From: JARRNE01 sp963824085
Lineage (GTDB): Bacteria; Pseudomonadota; Gammaproteobacteria; Chromatiales; Chromatiaceae
Direction of reading: 5' to 3'
Assembly (NCBI GenBank): GCA_963824085.1
Contig: CAWGNT010000015.1
Location: 1 to 64,000, forward strand
Length of the DNA stretch: 64,000 nt
The notes beneath the pieces are model-generated. The model was not told where the DNA came from. It saw only the letters and a list, made by a program, of their open reading frames with translations, and made no database searches. Each line of letters starts with the position of its first letter. The stretch's first letter is position 1. Shown here piece after piece: positions 52,604-61,386 of this stretch. The position numbers and the translations under genes are program-made.

Positions 52604-55366
52604 TCAACTGACGAATCGACACTGGCTGGCGGCGGTTCGGGTATCCATGTTGCGCCCGCGGGTGGCGTGGTCCTCGATCTCCGCCGCCTCGCCCACCACG
52701 CGGCCGTAAACGAAGGTCGTAAACGCCCCATACTCGAGGAAGTGGGCATCGATCTTACCGGCCACGAAAGGTCCCCACAGCATCTTCAGCAGGATCACGG
52801 CGATGACGGCGTCGATGTTCACGCAATAGACATTGCTGCTCACGCCGTAGCTGGCCAGGGCATGGACCAGCTCGTGGTAGAACTCGTGGAAGATGTTGTA
52901 GCTCCCACGCTCCTGAAACAGCTCGCGCACGTAGACCTCACGCGGGTCCAGGTTCACGTCCTTGCCCTTGAACACCGGGTGGTTCACGCAGGGTATCTTG
53001 GCGTAGGACAGGTTGCCCGCGGCCTTGGCCTTGGTTTTATACAGCTTGTAATCGAGCGCGTAATCGGAGGCGATACGCACCAGGTCGAGGCCGTGATTGG
53101 GGTTGCCCGGGTCTGTCAGGTCAAGTCCGCCGAAGCGCTCGATCAGGAACTGCATGGCCTCGAAGCCGTTGCCGCCGTGTGCGAAGCCAGTGTGACTCAG
53201 GAACCCGACGTAGGCCTTGTTGACCTGGACCCGATGCGGCACCTCCGGACCGTCCGCGCTCACCGCTCCCTTGGCGCCCTGAGCGGAGATGGTGCCCGGC
53301 CCGTTGGACGCGGTCAGACCCAGCAGCACGGTGAAGGCAAAGCGCTCTTCCTCATTGGGCCGGCGCGCCAACAGGGCTAGGTAGGCGGTCTCGGTGAAGC
53401 TCCATCCGTTGATCAGGTCCTGCATAGGTACGTCGCCGAAGGTATCCGGTGTCTGCCGCTCCGGACGCACGGAGGCGCCGACGACGGCCGCGGAGATACG
53501 CAGATGCCAGGGCATGTTGGACAGGGTCGTGACCGACATGCGCTTGTGCAGCAGAGGCCGCCAAGCCAGGTGGCAGCATATGGCGGCGAGGACCGCGTCG
53601 CTGCTCGGGCCAGCTCCGTGTCGGTCTCTCAGGGCGTCTAGAAAGCGCAGGAAGGCCGACCCCGAGACCCCGCGGGCGGCCGCGCCGGCAAGCATCGCCT
53701 CGGCATGGCGGTCCGGCTCCACAACCGTCAGGGCACGGACCTGATCGGCGGTCGCGGCGTCGACAACGGCGTCGACGCTGAAGGCGGCGTCCGAGGGATG
53801 CGAGAGACCAGAGTCTCGGAACAGGGCCAAGAGCGTCTCCACAGCTCCCCGAGCGCCCGCCATCATGGACGGCCCCATCATCGCCAGCGCCGCGCACAGT
53901 GCGGTGTTGGGGCTGTTTCCGGCCTTGCGGGCGCTGAAGGCGGCCGCGAGAACCGGCGTGTCGTGGAGGTTGACGTAGGCGTTCAGCACGACGTTCGCCA
54001 GCGCGCGTCCCGCCCCGTCCGGATACTCGCGAACCAGGGCCAACACCAGGTTGTCCTCGTAAGGACGAGTAGCAAGGTCCAGGAGGCTGACACCGTGCAG
54101 GCGGGTGATCTGCGTGACGGGATCCATCATGGAGGCCCCGGAGGCGTCCTTCATGCTCTCCCGCGGCGGAATCACGCCGATTTGGCGGTTGACCGCCTCG
54201 ATCTGCTCGCGGTACGGCTCCACCGCAGGCACCGGAGCCACATCGAGCTCCAGGGGCAAGGCGAGGCCGCTGTCGTCTGCGAACCAGCACTTCATGGAGA
54301 GGTTGCCGATGGGCGCGAAGTCGGGCTCCTGACCGTTCAGGGCCATCACGGCGGTCATGGCGGCAGGCACGTCGGCGATGTTGGTGACCACCGCGCCCCT
54401 GGCCGAGCAGACCGGATCATCGGCGGTGAAGATGCCGGCGACCCCGAGCTTCTCCGTGAACCAGTGCTCCTTGGCGGAGGCATTGTCGCCGCTGCCGGCG
54501 ATGGCGCCGGCATGGCCGCAGGCCTTGGTCAGGCGATCCTTCCAACGCCCCACCACGCAGGCGATGATCGGTTTCTCGAAGACCAGATCCTTTTCGTAGT
54601 AGCCGCCGGGCTCGATGTACATCACGGCGGCGCGGCTGCGCGCGTCGTTGTGGAAGGCATTGATGAACTCGGGCGCGGCGAAGTGGATATAGACGTCCTT
54701 TCCGGACGACAGGGATACCGTGGTGCCCCAGCCGGCGGTGAGCAGATAGACGGCGATCGTCGTCGTGAAGTTGCCGGAGTTGGAGTAGATCGCTACCGAG
54801 CCCGGTACCAGCGACTCTGCGGGATGGCTGCCGCCGAGGGCGCCGCCGATGCGCACGTGCTGGTGGGCGTCTGCGATGCCGAGGCAGTTGCCGCCGAACA
54901 CGTCCACGCCCTGCAGCTGACAGTAGTGACGGATGATTCGGGCGTCGCTGAGGGGGACCTTCTCGGTGATGATGATCACGCGGCTCAGACCCGGATTGAC
55001 GCGCACCGCCTCGATCACCGCGTCCTTGACGCCAGCCGGCGGCACGTAGACCACGGCAACGTTAAAGCGGCGCCCGGCATCGAGGGCCTCGGCCACGGTA
55101 TTGTAGACGGGGATGTCGTTGAGCTCCGTCTTGAGCACGGAGCCGGAGCGCCCGGGCTGGACTCCGCAGACCACGTTGCCGCCGGAGTAGAAATGGCTGA
55201 TCGGGGTCACAGCGCGGCTCTCGTTGCCCAGGATGTTGAGCACGCAGACGCGGTCGTCGCGCGTGGCGAGCTGGGTCAGGGAGCTGATGCCAACGAAATA
55301 GTGCAGAAACTCCGGTATGCCCCGACGGCGGATGGGCTCTTGGAAGTGAGAGATCTTCTCCGTCAT
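52604..55366 (-). CDS. aclA: ATP citrate lyase large subunit (type II-like), with citrate synthase-like C-terminus
   Basis: 920 aa. Residues ~1-330 are a succinyl-CoA synthetase alpha-like CoA-binding part (SNSGNFTTTIAVYLLTAGWG) with the phospho-His motif CGHAGAIAGSGDNAS. Two citrate-synthase-like stretches follow: a first near VNLHDTPVLAAAFSARKAGN and GPSMMAGARGAVETLL, and a second (~650-900) with NGWSFTETAYLALLARRPNE, SHTGFAHGGNGFEAMQFL and IPCVNHPVFKG. The enzyme splits citrate with ATP and CoA to acetyl-CoA and oxaloacetate. It is ~300 aa longer than Chlorobium AclA, pointing to the type II form (inference). ATG 55366 is set by the ATGA overlap with aclB and an upstream GGAGG. Confidence 0.82.
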   Translation of the reverse strand: MTEKISHFQEPIRRRGIPEFLHYFVGISSLTQLATRDDRVCVLNILGNESRAVTPISHFYSGGNVVCGVQPGRSGSVLKTELNDIPVYNTVAEALDAGRRFNVAVVYVPPAGVKDAVIEAVRVNPGLSRVIIITEKVPLSDARIIRHYCQLQGVDVFGGNCLGIADAHQHVRIGGALGGSHPAESLVPGSVAIYSNSGNFTTTIAVYLLTAGWGTTVSLSSGKDVYIHFAAPEFINAFHNDARSRAAVMYIEPGGYYEKDLVFEKPIIACVVGRWKDRLTKACGHAGAIAGSGDNASAKEHWFTEKLGVAGIFTADDPVCSARGAVVTNIADVPAAMTAVMALNGQEPDFAPIGNLSMKCWFADDSGLALPLELDVAPVPAVEPYREQIEAVNRQIGVIPPRESMKDASGASMMDPVTQITRLHGVSLLDLATRPYEDNLVLALVREYPDGAGRALANVVLNAYVNLHDTPVLAAAFSARKAGNSPNTALCAALAMMGPSMMAGARGAVETLLALFRDSGLSHPSDAAFSVDAVVDAATADQVRALTVVEPDRHAEAMLAGAAARGVSGSAFLRFLDALRDRHGAGPSSDAVLAAICCHLAWRPLLHKRMSVTTLSNMPWHLRISAAVVGASVRPERQTPDTFGDVPMQDLINGWSFTETAYLALLARRPNEEERFAFTVLLGLTASNGPGTISAQGAKGAVSADGPEVPHRVQVNKAYVGFLSHTGFAHGGNGFEAMQFLIERFGGLDLTDPGNPNHGLDLVRIASDYALDYKLYKTKAKAAGNLSYAKIPCVNHPVFKGKDVNLDPREVYVRELFQERGSYNIFHEFYHELVHALASYGVSSNVYCVNIDAVIAVILLKMLWGPFVAGKIDAHFLEYGAFTTFVYGRVVGEAAEIEDHATRGRNMDTRTAASQCRFVS

Positions 55367-56658
55367 TTCCAACCTCCGGGACGTTCGGGAGCAATGCCCA
55401 TGCGGCGGGCAATCTCGTCCTTGCCACCGCTTTGCATCCAGGCATCGATGGCGCGGGCGTAGTTGACGACCCCGCTCATCGCAGAGTCATGCCCGAACAT
55501 GCGGTACGGGAGCCCCAAGGCGTCGAGCGTGTCCTTGAGATAGGCCATGCCGCGGATCAGATTCGGACCGCCCCGCCCCACCACGACGAAAAGGGGTCTG
55601 CGTCCATGGCTGTTGAAATAGTCGCGCAGGGCGTCGGCCATGGCGCGGAAGGTGGTGTAGATGTCCGTGTTGTTAGCCTTGCCGCCGATGATGAAGAGCA
55701 CGTTGGTCTGCTCCAGCCAGTGCTTGTAGACGATGCGGCTGATGTCGTACATCTTGTGGTACGGTGGGTTGCCCCCGAAGTCGGACGAGATGGTGGCGGT
55801 GTCACCGAGCAGCTCGGTGACCAGGGCATTCGCGCCTCCGCCGAAGGTCATGGCCGTGATGGTGCCCTGCTCGTTGATGACGAACACGTCCGATTGGCCC
55901 TGGTAGGTCCGCAGCTCGTTGACCTCCAGCTCGAAGGCGGAGTAATTGCTGGAATCCAGGCTGGCGGGCAGATTCAAGCGCCGCCAGGTCGGGTCGTCGG
56001 TGTCGAAGGCACACTTGAAGTCGCAGGCCACCGGAACCAGCCGACCGCCACTCTTCGGCATCATCCGGATCGGATTCAGCTCCAGGGTGCTCATCCCGTA
56101 GTTGTTGAAGAGGTCCCACAGCTTGGGGAGGTTCTGCACCAGCGGGCTGATGATCTCCCGCGGGGCCTCGATGCTGTCCAGCGCGTTGGCGACGATGAAG
56201 CCCTTGAATCCGGTCAGAGCATCGAAGGGGATAGTCGCGATCTGCTCTGGCGGCAGCTCCTCGATATCGACGCCGCCGTGATGCGTGATGGTCAGGGTCG
56301 GGGCGCGGTAACGGGTATCGTCGGTGATCGAGACGTAAATCTCGTGCTCGGCGGGAATCGCGCTCTCGAAGGTTACACCCTCGGCCTTCGCCCGGCTGTT
56401 TCCCACGCGGTGCTCAACGAAGAACAGCCGCTCCTTCTCGCGCATCGCGGTGGCTACATCGCTCGCCCGTCCGATCAGCCCAGCCTTGCCCTTCTTCCCG
56501 ATGCCCCCCTTGAACACGGGCTTGATCAGGACGCTGCCATAACGATCGATCAGGTCCTTGATTTCCTCTCCAGTCGCGTCGGGCCCGCGCACCTCCGAGG
56601 TCGGATAACCCACGTAGTTGAGGAGCTTCGCCCCCCACAGCATCCCGGTAATCTGCAC
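55363..56658 (-). CDS. aclB: ATP citrate lyase small subunit, ATP-grasp/succinyl-CoA synthetase beta-like
   Basis: 431 aa. KLLNYVGYPTSEVRG, GSVLIKPVFKGGIGKKGKAG, HEIYVSITDDTRYRAPTLTI, THHGGVDIEELPPEQIATIP and MSTLELNPIRMM follow the ATP-grasp pattern. GGGANALVTELLGD, NTDIYTTFRAMADAL and VGRGGPNLIRGM belong to the ligase/CoA-binding C-terminal part. It binds ATP and citrate and transfers the phosphate to the His of AclA. Its stop overlaps the aclA start by four bases (ATGA). Confidence 0.85.
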   Translation of the reverse strand: MQITGMLWGAKLLNYVGYPTSEVRGPDATGEEIKDLIDRYGSVLIKPVFKGGIGKKGKAGLIGRASDVATAMREKERLFFVEHRVGNSRAKAEGVTFESAIPAEHEIYVSITDDTRYRAPTLTITHHGGVDIEELPPEQIATIPFDALTGFKGFIVANALDSIEAPREIISPLVQNLPKLWDLFNNYGMSTLELNPIRMMPKSGGRLVPVACDFKCAFDTDDPTWRRLNLPASLDSSNYSAFELEVNELRTYQGQSDVFVINEQGTITAMTFGGGANALVTELLGDTATISSDFGGNPPYHKMYDISRIVYKHWLEQTNVLFIIGGKANNTDIYTTFRAMADALRDYFNSHGRRPLFVVVGRGGPNLIRGMAYLKDTLDALGLPYRMFGHDSAMSGVVNYARAIDAWMQSGGKDEIARRMGIAPERPGGWK

Positions 56659-56793
56659 TTCTTGCTCCCAGGCGCCAGGCGCAAACGCCGTGTGTCAATC
56701 AGGGTTATTACTGTAACGCAGTAATTGGAAGGGCGGACAGCCCCGTCCGCCGTGATGCCGAGGCGACGCGCTTGGCCGCGGGCCTGGAGCTCT

Positions 56794-57206
56794 TCAGTCG
56801 CCAAGGCGCTTGACGCGTAGCAACACCCCACCCAAAGTCGGCGCGGTCGTCGCCCGAGGAACGAAAAAGCCCACCTTCCCATCGCGTTCGAGGGCGAAGA
56901 CCGCACGCTTGTGCGCGGACTCAAGCGCGGTGCGCGCATCCGGATGCTGCCCCACGGGCAGGACCTGAAGAAGAAAGCCATCGCCGCGGATCGGGCGAGG
57001 CGTCCGGATAGAAGGTGCGTATTCCGCTCTTGCGCCGGACAAAGATCGCCGGAAAATCACAATCATCACCGGACACCCGCAAGAGGCAGCCCGTGCTGCT
57101 TGCGCTCGATGTCGGATTCTCGGCAAGCGCCCGCGTCGCCACCTTGAGGATGTCCTCGGCGCTAAGGAACGATTCGGAAACAACTGAACCACTTCGTTCG
57201 GCGTAG
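56794..57206 (-). pseudogene. Frameshifted hypothetical protein
   Basis: One frame gives FLSAEDILKVATRALAENPT and TGCLLRVSGDDCDFPAIFVR then RKSGIRTFYPDA. At about 57000 sense moves one base to RGDGFLLQVLPVGQHPDART, LESAHKRAVFALERDGKVGF, FVPRATTAPTLGG, ending at 56794. Joined, this is ~125 codons of plausible soluble protein with no known family. The true start is unclear; it may be a GTG around 57190. Confidence 0.5.
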
Positions 57207-57288
57207 GGTGCAATAGCGGAGCGTATTGCACCGACTGGGATCAACGGCGGCCTGCGGCGCAATACGGCTGGGGCCTATTGCGCCCTAC
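57203..57288. repeat. Twin TGCAATA / GCGCAATA palindromes
   Basis: GTAGGGTGCAATA (57203-57215) and TATTGCGCCCTAC (57276-57288) enclose two hairpins: GGTGCAATA/TATTGCACC (57207-57232) and GGCGCAATA/TATTGCGCC (57256-57284). Confidence 0.75.
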
Positions 57289-57312
57289 CGTTGGGCGGTC
57301 AGAAAACGATGG

Positions 57313-58206
57313 TCAAGTTGTTCTTGAATCGTCACTAAGGGTTAGTCCGTAGCCCTTGACCGGCGACTCGGCGAGACCCGAGCCGACCTTCATGCGGACG
57401 CCCATGGTGTAGATCACCTACGGTACGGCCTCGTTCTGACTGAAATTCGGCATGCGGCAGGCCTCGCCCGACTGCTGGAGCTGTAGATAGCGGCCGTAGA
57501 AATGACGGCCATCGATCCTTGCCGCCCGGTTTGGGCTCACCGCATAGGATGTGATCGAGGCCGTGTACGGCGAGCCAGGTATCTGCGAGATCCTCGAGGT
57601 AATCCGCAGTTGAATTGCGAACGGGTCGGTCCGCGAAGACGCGCCCGCCGGTAAATGCCTGGATGCGCTCGAGCACGTCGGGGTGCGCGGTCAGAAGCGC
57701 CTTGAGCTCCTCCCGGGACACGACCTTGCCCGGCTCCCCGCAGGTGGCATTGACCGCGTGATCGAAGCGGGTAATCGTGGGCGCTTCCGGCATCATGTCG
57801 GCCGAGCCCCGAATCCCACGTTGACCGGATTGTCGTGGTCGTCGAAGAAGGGCAGACATGAGGTATCCTCGCCCGGGTGCGCGGGGACCACACCTCCGTT
57901 GTCGGCGATGCCCGCGAAGTGGCCGCAGGCGAGGGCCGCCCACTTCCGCTTCCCGTCGACCTCGATGAAGGCATGGGTCGCCCCGGACCGGGTGTTCTCG
58001 CCCATGGCACGGTAGGCCTGCCCCACCCTGAGGGTTACAGGACCGGTCTTCTTCTTGATTGAAGTGTGCGCCTCGCAAGCCCGGTCCACCACGAAGCTGC
58101 GTTCTTGGTCGAAGAACGCCTGCGCGAACGATAGCTGCGGCGCCGGAATCAGCGACCCCGCCAACGACAGAACGAGCAACACGACCGTCGATCGATACGC
58201 TTTCAT
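57313..58206 (-). pseudogene. Secreted EndoU-like nuclease, two frameshifts and a stop
   Basis: ATG 58206 opens a signal peptide (STVVLLVLSLAGSLIPAPQ) and ~105 further residues with a Cys-containing stretch (WAALACGHFAGIADNGG). At ~57808 an extra G in a G-run moves the frame to ADMMPEAPTITRFDHAV, CGEPGKVVSREELKALL, GLDHILCGEPKPGGK; at ~57517 it moves again to GRHFYGRYLQLQQSGEACRM and VIYTMGVRMKVGSGLAESPV, with TAG at 57418-57420. HILCGEPKPGGK followed by GxHFYGRYLQLQQ resembles bacterial EndoU domains (from memory). Intact, it would be an exported RNase-like toxin or housekeeping nuclease. Confidence 0.55.
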
Positions 58207-58697
58207 GTGCGGTGGCTCCTAGATCCGAGGTGATTCGAGCCGCCCTCCAGCCTTAGCTCGTGGGACACGGAAAGGCTGAGTCGGCGGGCCACAGACAACA
58301 GGGATGCCGTGTCGGGGCGTGCAGGACGGGCGAATACCGGTCGCACCAGACTCTTCGGGTTCCCGGGCTCAGCTGAAGCATAGGTGCAATTACCAAGTCC
58401 GTCCCCGTAACGCGTCGCCGGCCCTGCCGGAACGCGGGACTGGACGCCTGATAAAGCGCGTGGCAGTGTATGCGGAGCTCGCCCGGCTATTTCGTTTCCG
58501 GACCAGTGGGGACGAGCCGCTCACGCCGGGGGTGTCGCCAGCAGGAAGGCTTCCGTCAAGCCTACATGGACATACTCACGGCGTTCCCCGGCAGGGGCAG
58601 AGCGCCCCAGGAAACGAAAACCCCACATCGCAACGCTGGAACACCCGGATCTAGCGAGGCGATTGACGCTAACGCTCGGCTGTCTGGGGATTGGGAG
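58207..58697. repeat. Gene-free stretch with an inverted copy of the GACACGCCGT-type repeat (copy F)
   Basis: At about 58553-58595 the sequence GTCAAGCCTACATGGACATA, CTCACGGCGTTCCCCGGC is the inverse of copies B and D. No credible gene lies in these 490 bp. Confidence 0.6.
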
Positions 58698-59165
58698 ATG
58701 GCGCAGGCAATCGTTTATTCCCTGTTGATCGCTCTGGTGCTCGGCGCGCCAGCTGCGCGCGGCGAGTCGAGTCGCATCGAGCTGCAAGACGGCAGCGTGA
58801 TTTCCGGCGAGGTCGTGGGCTTCTCCGAGGGACATTACCTCATCCAATCGCCCACCCTTGGGCAAATCAGCGTCGATCAATCCCAAATCCGCTCCGTTCA
58901 GCCCGGGAGTGCCGACCCGAGCAGCTCAGGATACGCGTCGGAGATTCAGTCCCTGCAGCAGCAGATGATCGGTGACCCGGAGATCATCAACATGCTCACG
59001 GCCCTGCAGAATGATCCCGAGGTACAGGCAGCGCTGGCGGACCCCGAGTTCATGCGGCTCGTCACATCGGGGAACCTGGGCGCGCTGCAAAGCAATCCGC
59101 GCTTTCAGCGCCTGATCAACAATCCAAGCCTCCGTGCAATCCGCGATCACATGTCCGTCCACTAG
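58698..59165 (+). CDS. Exported protein with a STI1-like helical C-terminus
   Basis: GGGGATTGGGAG precedes ATG 58698. The signal peptide ends near PAARGE. The N-terminal mature part (RIELQDGSVISGEVVGFSEG, HYLIQSPTLGQISVDQSQIR) looks like a small Sm-like beta barrel common in envelope proteins. The C-terminal part (DPEIINMLTALQNDPEVQAA, LADPEFMRLVTSGNLGALQS, NPRFQRLINNPSLRAI) has the DPxxxxxLxNPxxxxxL spacing of STI1 chaperone-binding helices. Known members lack a defined function. 155 aa. Confidence 0.7.
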   Translation: MAQAIVYSLLIALVLGAPAARGESSRIELQDGSVISGEVVGFSEGHYLIQSPTLGQISVDQSQIRSVQPGSADPSSSGYASEIQSLQQQMIGDPEIINMLTALQNDPEVQAALADPEFMRLVTSGNLGALQSNPRFQRLINNPSLRAIRDHMSVH

Positions 59166-59243
59166 GGTCGATGCGACTCGGCGTTGACCCCAAGGGCAAG
59201 GCATCTCCCGGTAAGTAAGCGTAAACGGGGGAAAGGATCCGTT

Positions 59244-59762
59244 GTGAGTCCCTGGGCCCTCCTCCCGTTGATGGTCCTGCTGCTCGCGGGCTGCGCTGGC
59301 AACAGCTGTCGCTCTGCCGTCGGTGACCGAAGCATCACACCGGCTGTCGCCGCCACGGCCGACACCTATGTGGGACGGCTGGTCCAATGGGGCGGGCTGT
59401 TGGTCGAGACTCGGAACCTGAAGGATCGCACCGAGCTCCAGGTCGTTGGATACCCGCTGGACGACTGCGGCCGGCCTCGAATGAACGCACCATCAATCGG
59501 CCGCTTCATCGTTTCAAGGCCCGGTTACCTCGAGACGGTCGATTTTCGCGTAGGTCGGCTGCTCACGGCCTCTGGGCGGGTGGCGGCCATCCGCGAAGCC
59601 ACGGACGGACGCGCCCACAATCGGCTTCCCGTCCTGGAGAGCTTCAATCCGTATCTGTGGCCCGCGAGAGACGCTGGGGAACAGTCCCGGCGGCCTTGGG
59701 TCAGTATCGGGATCGGCGGTGGCAGCGGAGGAGTCGGCGGCGGCATCGGGGTGACATTCTAG
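59244..59762 (+). CDS. Slp-family outer membrane lipoprotein
   Basis: GGGGGAAAGGA lies seven bases before GTG 59244, giving a signal with lipobox LMVLLLAGCAGN. The mature part TPAVAATADTYVGRLVQWGG, LLVETRNLKDRTELQVVGYP, LDDCGRPRMNAPSIGRFIV matches the Slp pattern (VRWGGxIxxVxNxxxxTxLEVxxxPL). It ends with a Gly-rich tail (GIGGGSGGVGGGIGVTF). Slp proteins sit in the outer membrane and rise on starvation or acid stress. Confidence 0.85.
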   Translation: MSPWALLPLMVLLLAGCAGNSCRSAVGDRSITPAVAATADTYVGRLVQWGGLLVETRNLKDRTELQVVGYPLDDCGRPRMNAPSIGRFIVSRPGYLETVDFRVGRLLTASGRVAAIREATDGRAHNRLPVLESFNPYLWPARDAGEQSRRPWVSIGIGGGSGGVGGGIGVTF

Positions 59763-59874
59763 CGACCGCTCGGCGCCCTGAAGCAATGCGGGAAAGGAAT
59801 GTTGCGGATTGGGCAGGATTCCGCACGGGGCTGAAACCGACGGTATCCGGAAACCACGCTTTTCGGATGCCTTA

Positions 59875-59906
59875 CGCTGAGAAATCCAGGACGGATTTAT
59901 TCAGCG
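59875..59906. repeat. GCTGAGAAATCCAGGA hairpin repeat (copy 1)
   Basis: CGCTGAGAAATCC, AGGA, then CGGATTTATTCAGCG: an imperfect hairpin of 32 bases. It is repeated at 60569 and, inverted, near 44324. Confidence 0.7.
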
Positions 59907-60017
59907 CTTCCCTCGAGCTCAGCCGTGGGGCCAGGGGAAGGGTACGGGTCACGCCGACCCGTACCCGACCCGTTGCCCTCAGTGATAGCTGCGCCGCGAC
60001 GCTAATCGCCGTGCGGG

Positions 60018-60221
60018 CTAGCAGCCCACGCTATCGAAGTCGTCCAGCAAGTCCGCCTCGATCGCCCGCGCATGGATGCCGAATCTTGCATCGACCTCGC
60101 TTGGGCGCTGCACACTGGCAACCGTCGCCAGATGTGGCGTTTGAAAGCCGTATGGCTCGTAGTCGTCACTGGAGCTCAGGATGCAGTCTTCGAAAGCTGC
60201 GTGGTCGAACGGATGGCTCAT
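60018..60221 (-). CDS. Short acidic ORF of unknown function (67 aa)
   Basis: GAGGGAA lies ~10 bases before ATG 60221. The product starts MSHPFDHAAFEDCILSSSDD and ends LLDDFDSVGC: acidic, two Cys, no signal or domain. It may be a real small protein or chance. The neighbouring ~900 bp (59763-60679) holds no other gene. Confidence 0.35.
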   Translation of the reverse strand: MSHPFDHAAFEDCILSSSDDYEPYGFQTPHLATVASVQRPSEVDARFGIHARAIEADLLDDFDSVGC

Positions 60222-60453
60222 GGTGCGCTTCCCTCAACTGTTGGGTCCAATAGCGGTTCCGCCTGGAGCCATACAAGGCCCGTACCAACCGATGCGGAGC
60301 GAGGCGGCAATAGGCCGACGCGGATCAACCTCAGGCAACGCCCGACCAAAATCCGAGCACGGAGCTGGGGAAAGCCACTCCGTTGCACAAGGATGGTGCG
60401 GGCTTGTTGTGTCGACCCAGGAGCACACCGTGTCCTATGACAGGGAAAGAGAG

Positions 60454-60477
60454 GCCCGGCGGAGGCCGGGCTTCTTC
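60454..60477 (+). terminator. Terminator-like hairpin without an obvious upstream gene
   Basis: GCCCGGC (60454-60460), GGAG, GCCGGGC (60465-60471), then TTCTTC. It reads as a plus-strand terminator, but no plus-strand CDS precedes it for 700 bp. Confidence 0.6.
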
Positions 60478-60568
60478 GGGGTAGCGGGAAGCATTCAGCG
60501 AGCTCGCGCGCCACACGAGCTGTTCGACGTCGGACGTGGGACAACAACACAGGGACGCGGCGCCCCGT

Positions 60569-60602
60569 GCGCTGAAAAATCCAGGATGGATTTATGCAGT
60601 GC
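60569..60602. repeat. GCTGAGAAATCCAGGA hairpin repeat (copy 2)
   Basis: GCGCTGAAAAATCCAGG, then ATGGATTTATGCAGTGC. The two halves are nearly complementary. Confidence 0.7.
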
Positions 60603-60679
60603 CTCCCTACTAGGACAACCGCATGCTCATGCTCAAGCGAGAGAGCGCATATTTAGGGCAGCTGAGCGCTGCTCCGACG

Positions 60680-61148
60680 TCATCTGATCTCGCCCTGCTC
60701 AAGCTGGTTTAGCCGCTGCTTGAGGGCTTCGATCTCAGATTGGGAGCCCCCGCTCCCGGCCTGGGGCACAACAACCGTCCCAGTCGGGGCACCGTAGCCG
60801 TAGCCTGGGGCACCATAGCCGTAGCCTGGGGCGCCGTAGCCATAACCGGGAGCGCCGTAACCGTAGCCCGGTCCGCCGTAACCGTAGCCCGGTCCGCCGT
60901 AACCATATCCCGGGCCGCCGTAACCGGGACCACCATAGCCATATCCCGGACCCCCGTAGCCATACCCCGGGCCGTAACCCGGACCATCCCCGTAATCGCC
61001 ACGGTCTCTGTCTTTACCGCCCCCCATCCACTTGGACGGATTCATCATGTTTCCAAAATCCATTGCAGCGCTCATCCCCGCGCTTGCAGCCAACCCTAAT
61101 CCTACGCTCAGCACCAGAGCTCGGCGCAACATCAATCGGTTCTTCATC
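60680..61148 (-). CDS. Exported glycine-tyrosine-proline repeat protein
   Basis: GAAGACAAAGAG precedes ATG 61148; further in-frame Met codons upstream are less likely. The signal peptide (LVLSVGLGLAASAGMSAAMD) leads a short MNPSKWMGG segment, about ten repeats of GYGGPGYGYGxPGYG and a C-terminal helix (SQSEIEALKQRLNQLEQGEI). Low-complexity repeats of this kind occur in exported or envelope-linked proteins of unknown role. The DNA repeats are near-identical and could slip. Confidence 0.75.
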
Positions 61149-61386
61149 TCTTTGTCTTCCATAAATATCTGTTTCAAGTGTTTGGTCGATTTGCCGTATC
61201 AAAGTGATCTGACGGGCACGCCAAAGGTCGTCCCCAGTGGGAGGGCAAGCACCGGGGTTTATACGCGCCCCATCAAAGGAACGCAACAAACGCCGCGGCC
61301 CCTGCCCGCGCATGGGGCACGAGCGCCGACAATCCGCCTCACTGGGGTCGAGAAATCCGCTTGGGCGCAAAGACACAGCCATTGGC

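Noticed and set aside
53705..55462. A 585-codon ORF antisense to aclA
   Set aside because: Shadow frame; Gly/Val/His-rich without any domain.
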